In this document: in pieces, positions 47,960 to 48,971 of the stretch
How positions within the stretch are numbered: position 1 is the stretch's first letter
How the letters are laid out: each line of letters opens with the position of its first letter
Assembly: GCA_034435435.1 (NCBI GenBank)
Contig: DAOTXN010000091.1
Span: 1 to 48,971 of the forward strand
Reading direction: 5' to 3'
Origin: DAOTXN01 sp034435435
GTDB lineage: Bacteria > Chloroflexota > Anaerolineae > S140-20
Length of the DNA: 48,971 nucleotides
Notes under the pieces: generated by a model
Told to the model about the DNA's origin: nothing
The model's input: only the letters and a program-made list of their open reading frames with translations
Databases searched by the model: none
Program-made: the position numbers and the translations under genes

Positions 47960-48592
47960 TCACCTCTGCCCATCCGCGTTCGTCTGAGAAAGCGTGCGCC
48001 CCACGGCCCCTCCGGGATGCGTCTGGCCGAACTGCTCGGGCGTGTAACCTTTGGCTTCCAGCACGACGGCGCACAGCGCGTCGCACATGGCCGCAAGGAC
48101 AACGGTGCTAGTGGTCGCCAGGTAACCCATCAGCTCGTACTCTTGCCGGCTGCGCACAGGCAGCACGCACCGGCAAGCGCGGGCCAGCGTCGAGCCGGTG
48201 TCGTGGACCAGGGCTATGGTCGTCGCACCGCGTTGATTGGCAATGCGCACCATCTGGTTGACCTCATCACTCTCGCCCCCCCGCGACAACGCGACCAGCA
48301 CATCGTCCGGCGCCAGCACTCCGGCGTGGCCGTGCAACCCGTCCGAAGGCGAGAGAAACATGGACCGCGCTCCACAGCAAGTCAGGAGATGGGCCAGGCG
48401 CGCGCCGAGCGCCGCAGAGGTCCCTACCCCCGTCACCCAGATCAACCCGGAGCAATTGCCGAGCAACTGCACGCACTCCAAGAAAGCGTCATCCAACTCT
48501 GCGGCCAGAGTTTGAATGGCCTCTGCGGCTTGTCCCATTGTCTCGTGCGCCAGTTGCAGCGCCCGCGTGCGCTCGATTTGACTCGGCTTCAT
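47960..48592 (-). CDS. SIS-domain sugar-phosphate isomerase-like protein
   Basis: A 210-aa single SIS domain. SGLIWVTGVGTSAALGARLAHLL, MFLSPSDGLHGHAGVLAPDDVLVALSRGGESDEV and TGSTLARACRCVLPV parallel arabinose-5-phosphate isomerases (KdsD/GutQ), but the C-terminal CBS pair of those enzymes is absent. It ends GQTHPGGAVGRTL, also KdsD-like. It probably isomerises a ketose/aldose phosphate. ATG 48592 has no good ribosome site, and an IS end lies about 40 nt upstream. It is the first gene of the minus-strand cluster. Confidence 0.88.
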   Translation of the reverse strand: MKPSQIERTRALQLAHETMGQAAEAIQTLAAELDDAFLECVQLLGNCSGLIWVTGVGTSAALGARLAHLLTCCGARSMFLSPSDGLHGHAGVLAPDDVLVALSRGGESDEVNQMVRIANQRGATTIALVHDTGSTLARACRCVLPVRSRQEYELMGYLATTSTVVLAAMCDALCAVVLEAKGYTPEQFGQTHPGGAVGRTLSQTNADGQR

Positions 48593-48630
48593 TTTACGAT
48601 TGACGGATTTCTCAATAGCGTTTATACTTA

Positions 48631-48971
48631 GGACTCGTCCAAAAATAACTTCGTACATTGACAACTGAATTATGGCGACGCACACCTTGGTCTGATCACG
48701 TAGCTCCAGGTAGGGCATACTCGGCGTCGTTGCAGGTTGAGGGCTTTCATCTCCTGGTCTGAGACCTTGATCTCTTTCTCGTAGACGCGGTCCACCAAAA
48801 AGGCCTTGACCTTGAGTCCCGCTTCGGTCGTAGTGTCACGGATGTAGCCCAACATCGTTTCGAAAGAACGCAACGGTTTGCCTGCCCAGTTCAGGCTGAT
48901 GTAGCTGAACAGACGATGCTCAATGGGATTCCACTTGGAAGCCCCTGTGGGATAGTGGCAGACCATCACTT
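48631..48971 (-). mobile_element. ISAzo13-type insertion sequence, one end
   Basis: A candidate IS terminus GGACTCGTCCAAAAATAACT begins at 48631, with the transposase C-terminus just inside. The other end lies beyond the window. The exact boundary is inferred from the position relative to the transposase stop; target-site duplication cannot be checked here. Confidence 0.6.
48670..48971 (-). CDS. ISAzo13-family transposase, C-terminal part (5' end off the window)
   Basis: About 100 residues: VCHYPTGASKWNPIEHRLFSY, SLNWAGKPLRSFETMLGYIRDTT, VSDQEMKALNLQRRRVCPTWSYVIRP. PTGASKWNPIEHRLF is the conserved end of the DDE domain (the Glu in PIEH) of ISAzo13-like ('Rhodopirellula-type') transposases. 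Reading stays open to the window edge, so whether the element is complete is unknown. Confidence 0.88.
   Translation of the reverse strand, partial: VMVCHYPTGASKWNPIEHRLFSYISLNWAGKPLRSFETMLGYIRDTTTEAGLKVKAFLVDRVYEKEIKVSDQEMKALNLQRRRVCPTWSYVIRPRCASP

Overview
The window looks like chromosome of a GC-rich bacterium of the phylum Chloroflexota (Anaerolineae/Caldilineae-like). This is inferred from gene content, not from a marker phylogeny. The pointers are lipoproteins with Thr/Pro-rich stalks, a DUF2723 membrane protein, a large 'baseplate J'-type membrane protein beside ruvX and mltG, a KimA permease followed by two TrkA-type proteins, Uma2 and ISAzo13-type genes, and many short intergenic heptamer repeats. 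No rRNA gene is present; one tRNA gene is.

Layout. 1-1560: decayed RHS-repeat sequence surrounding an intact vapBC-like toxin-antitoxin pair. 1.58-9.6 kb (minus strand): housekeeping block with a periplasmic-binding lipoprotein, mltG, ruvX, baseplate-J membrane protein, Uma2 protein, alaS and tRNA-Arg(CCG). 9.6-13.3 kb: bactofilin and a divergent DUF2723-DUF4446 pair. 13.4-16.8 kb: a potassium uptake module (kimA plus two TrkA-type proteins). 17.1-17.8 kb: a graveyard of gene remnants (arsenite efflux, PIG-L deacetylase, ABC-2 permease) still headed by a consensus promoter. 17.8-24.5 kb: thioredoxin-CcdA fusion, valS, beta-propeller-like lipoprotein, hicBA and an Mth938-like gene. 24.5-24.9 kb: a complete T-box leader with no aminoacyl-tRNA synthetase behind it. 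25-30 kb: HExxH protein, 2-oxoacid dehydrogenase E2 and fused E1 alpha-beta, SorC regulator. 30.2-39.0 kb (plus strand): a sugar uptake and catabolic cluster with ROK regulator, ABC binding protein and two permeases, Gfo/Idh/MocA dehydrogenase, DegT-type aminotransferase and ceramidase-family hydrolase. 39.1-48.6 kb (minus strand): a second cluster with SIS isomerase, zinc dehydrogenase, class III aminotransferase, DhnA-type aldolase, an amidohydrolase/binding-protein chimera, dipeptide-type permeases, a second Gfo/Idh/MocA protein and a broken DUF4432 gene. The right edge cuts an ISAzo13-type transposase.

The two right-hand clusters look like uptake and breakdown of an amino sugar or aminocyclitol: two dehydrogenases, two aminotransferases, an isomerase, an aldolase and two importers lacking ATPases. 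The minus-strand cluster is damaged by in-frame fusion, truncation, a frameshift and an IS insertion, and may be decaying.

The most striking non-coding signals are a palindromic element in three copies whose CTAG ends supply stop codons to neighbouring genes, heptanucleotide repeat tracts (one encodes a lipoprotein signal peptide), an orphan T-box, and a 57/62-bp tandem array grown from the 3' end of a gene. Several deletion-type fusions recur. Misassembly is the main alternative explanation for them and needs read-level checking.
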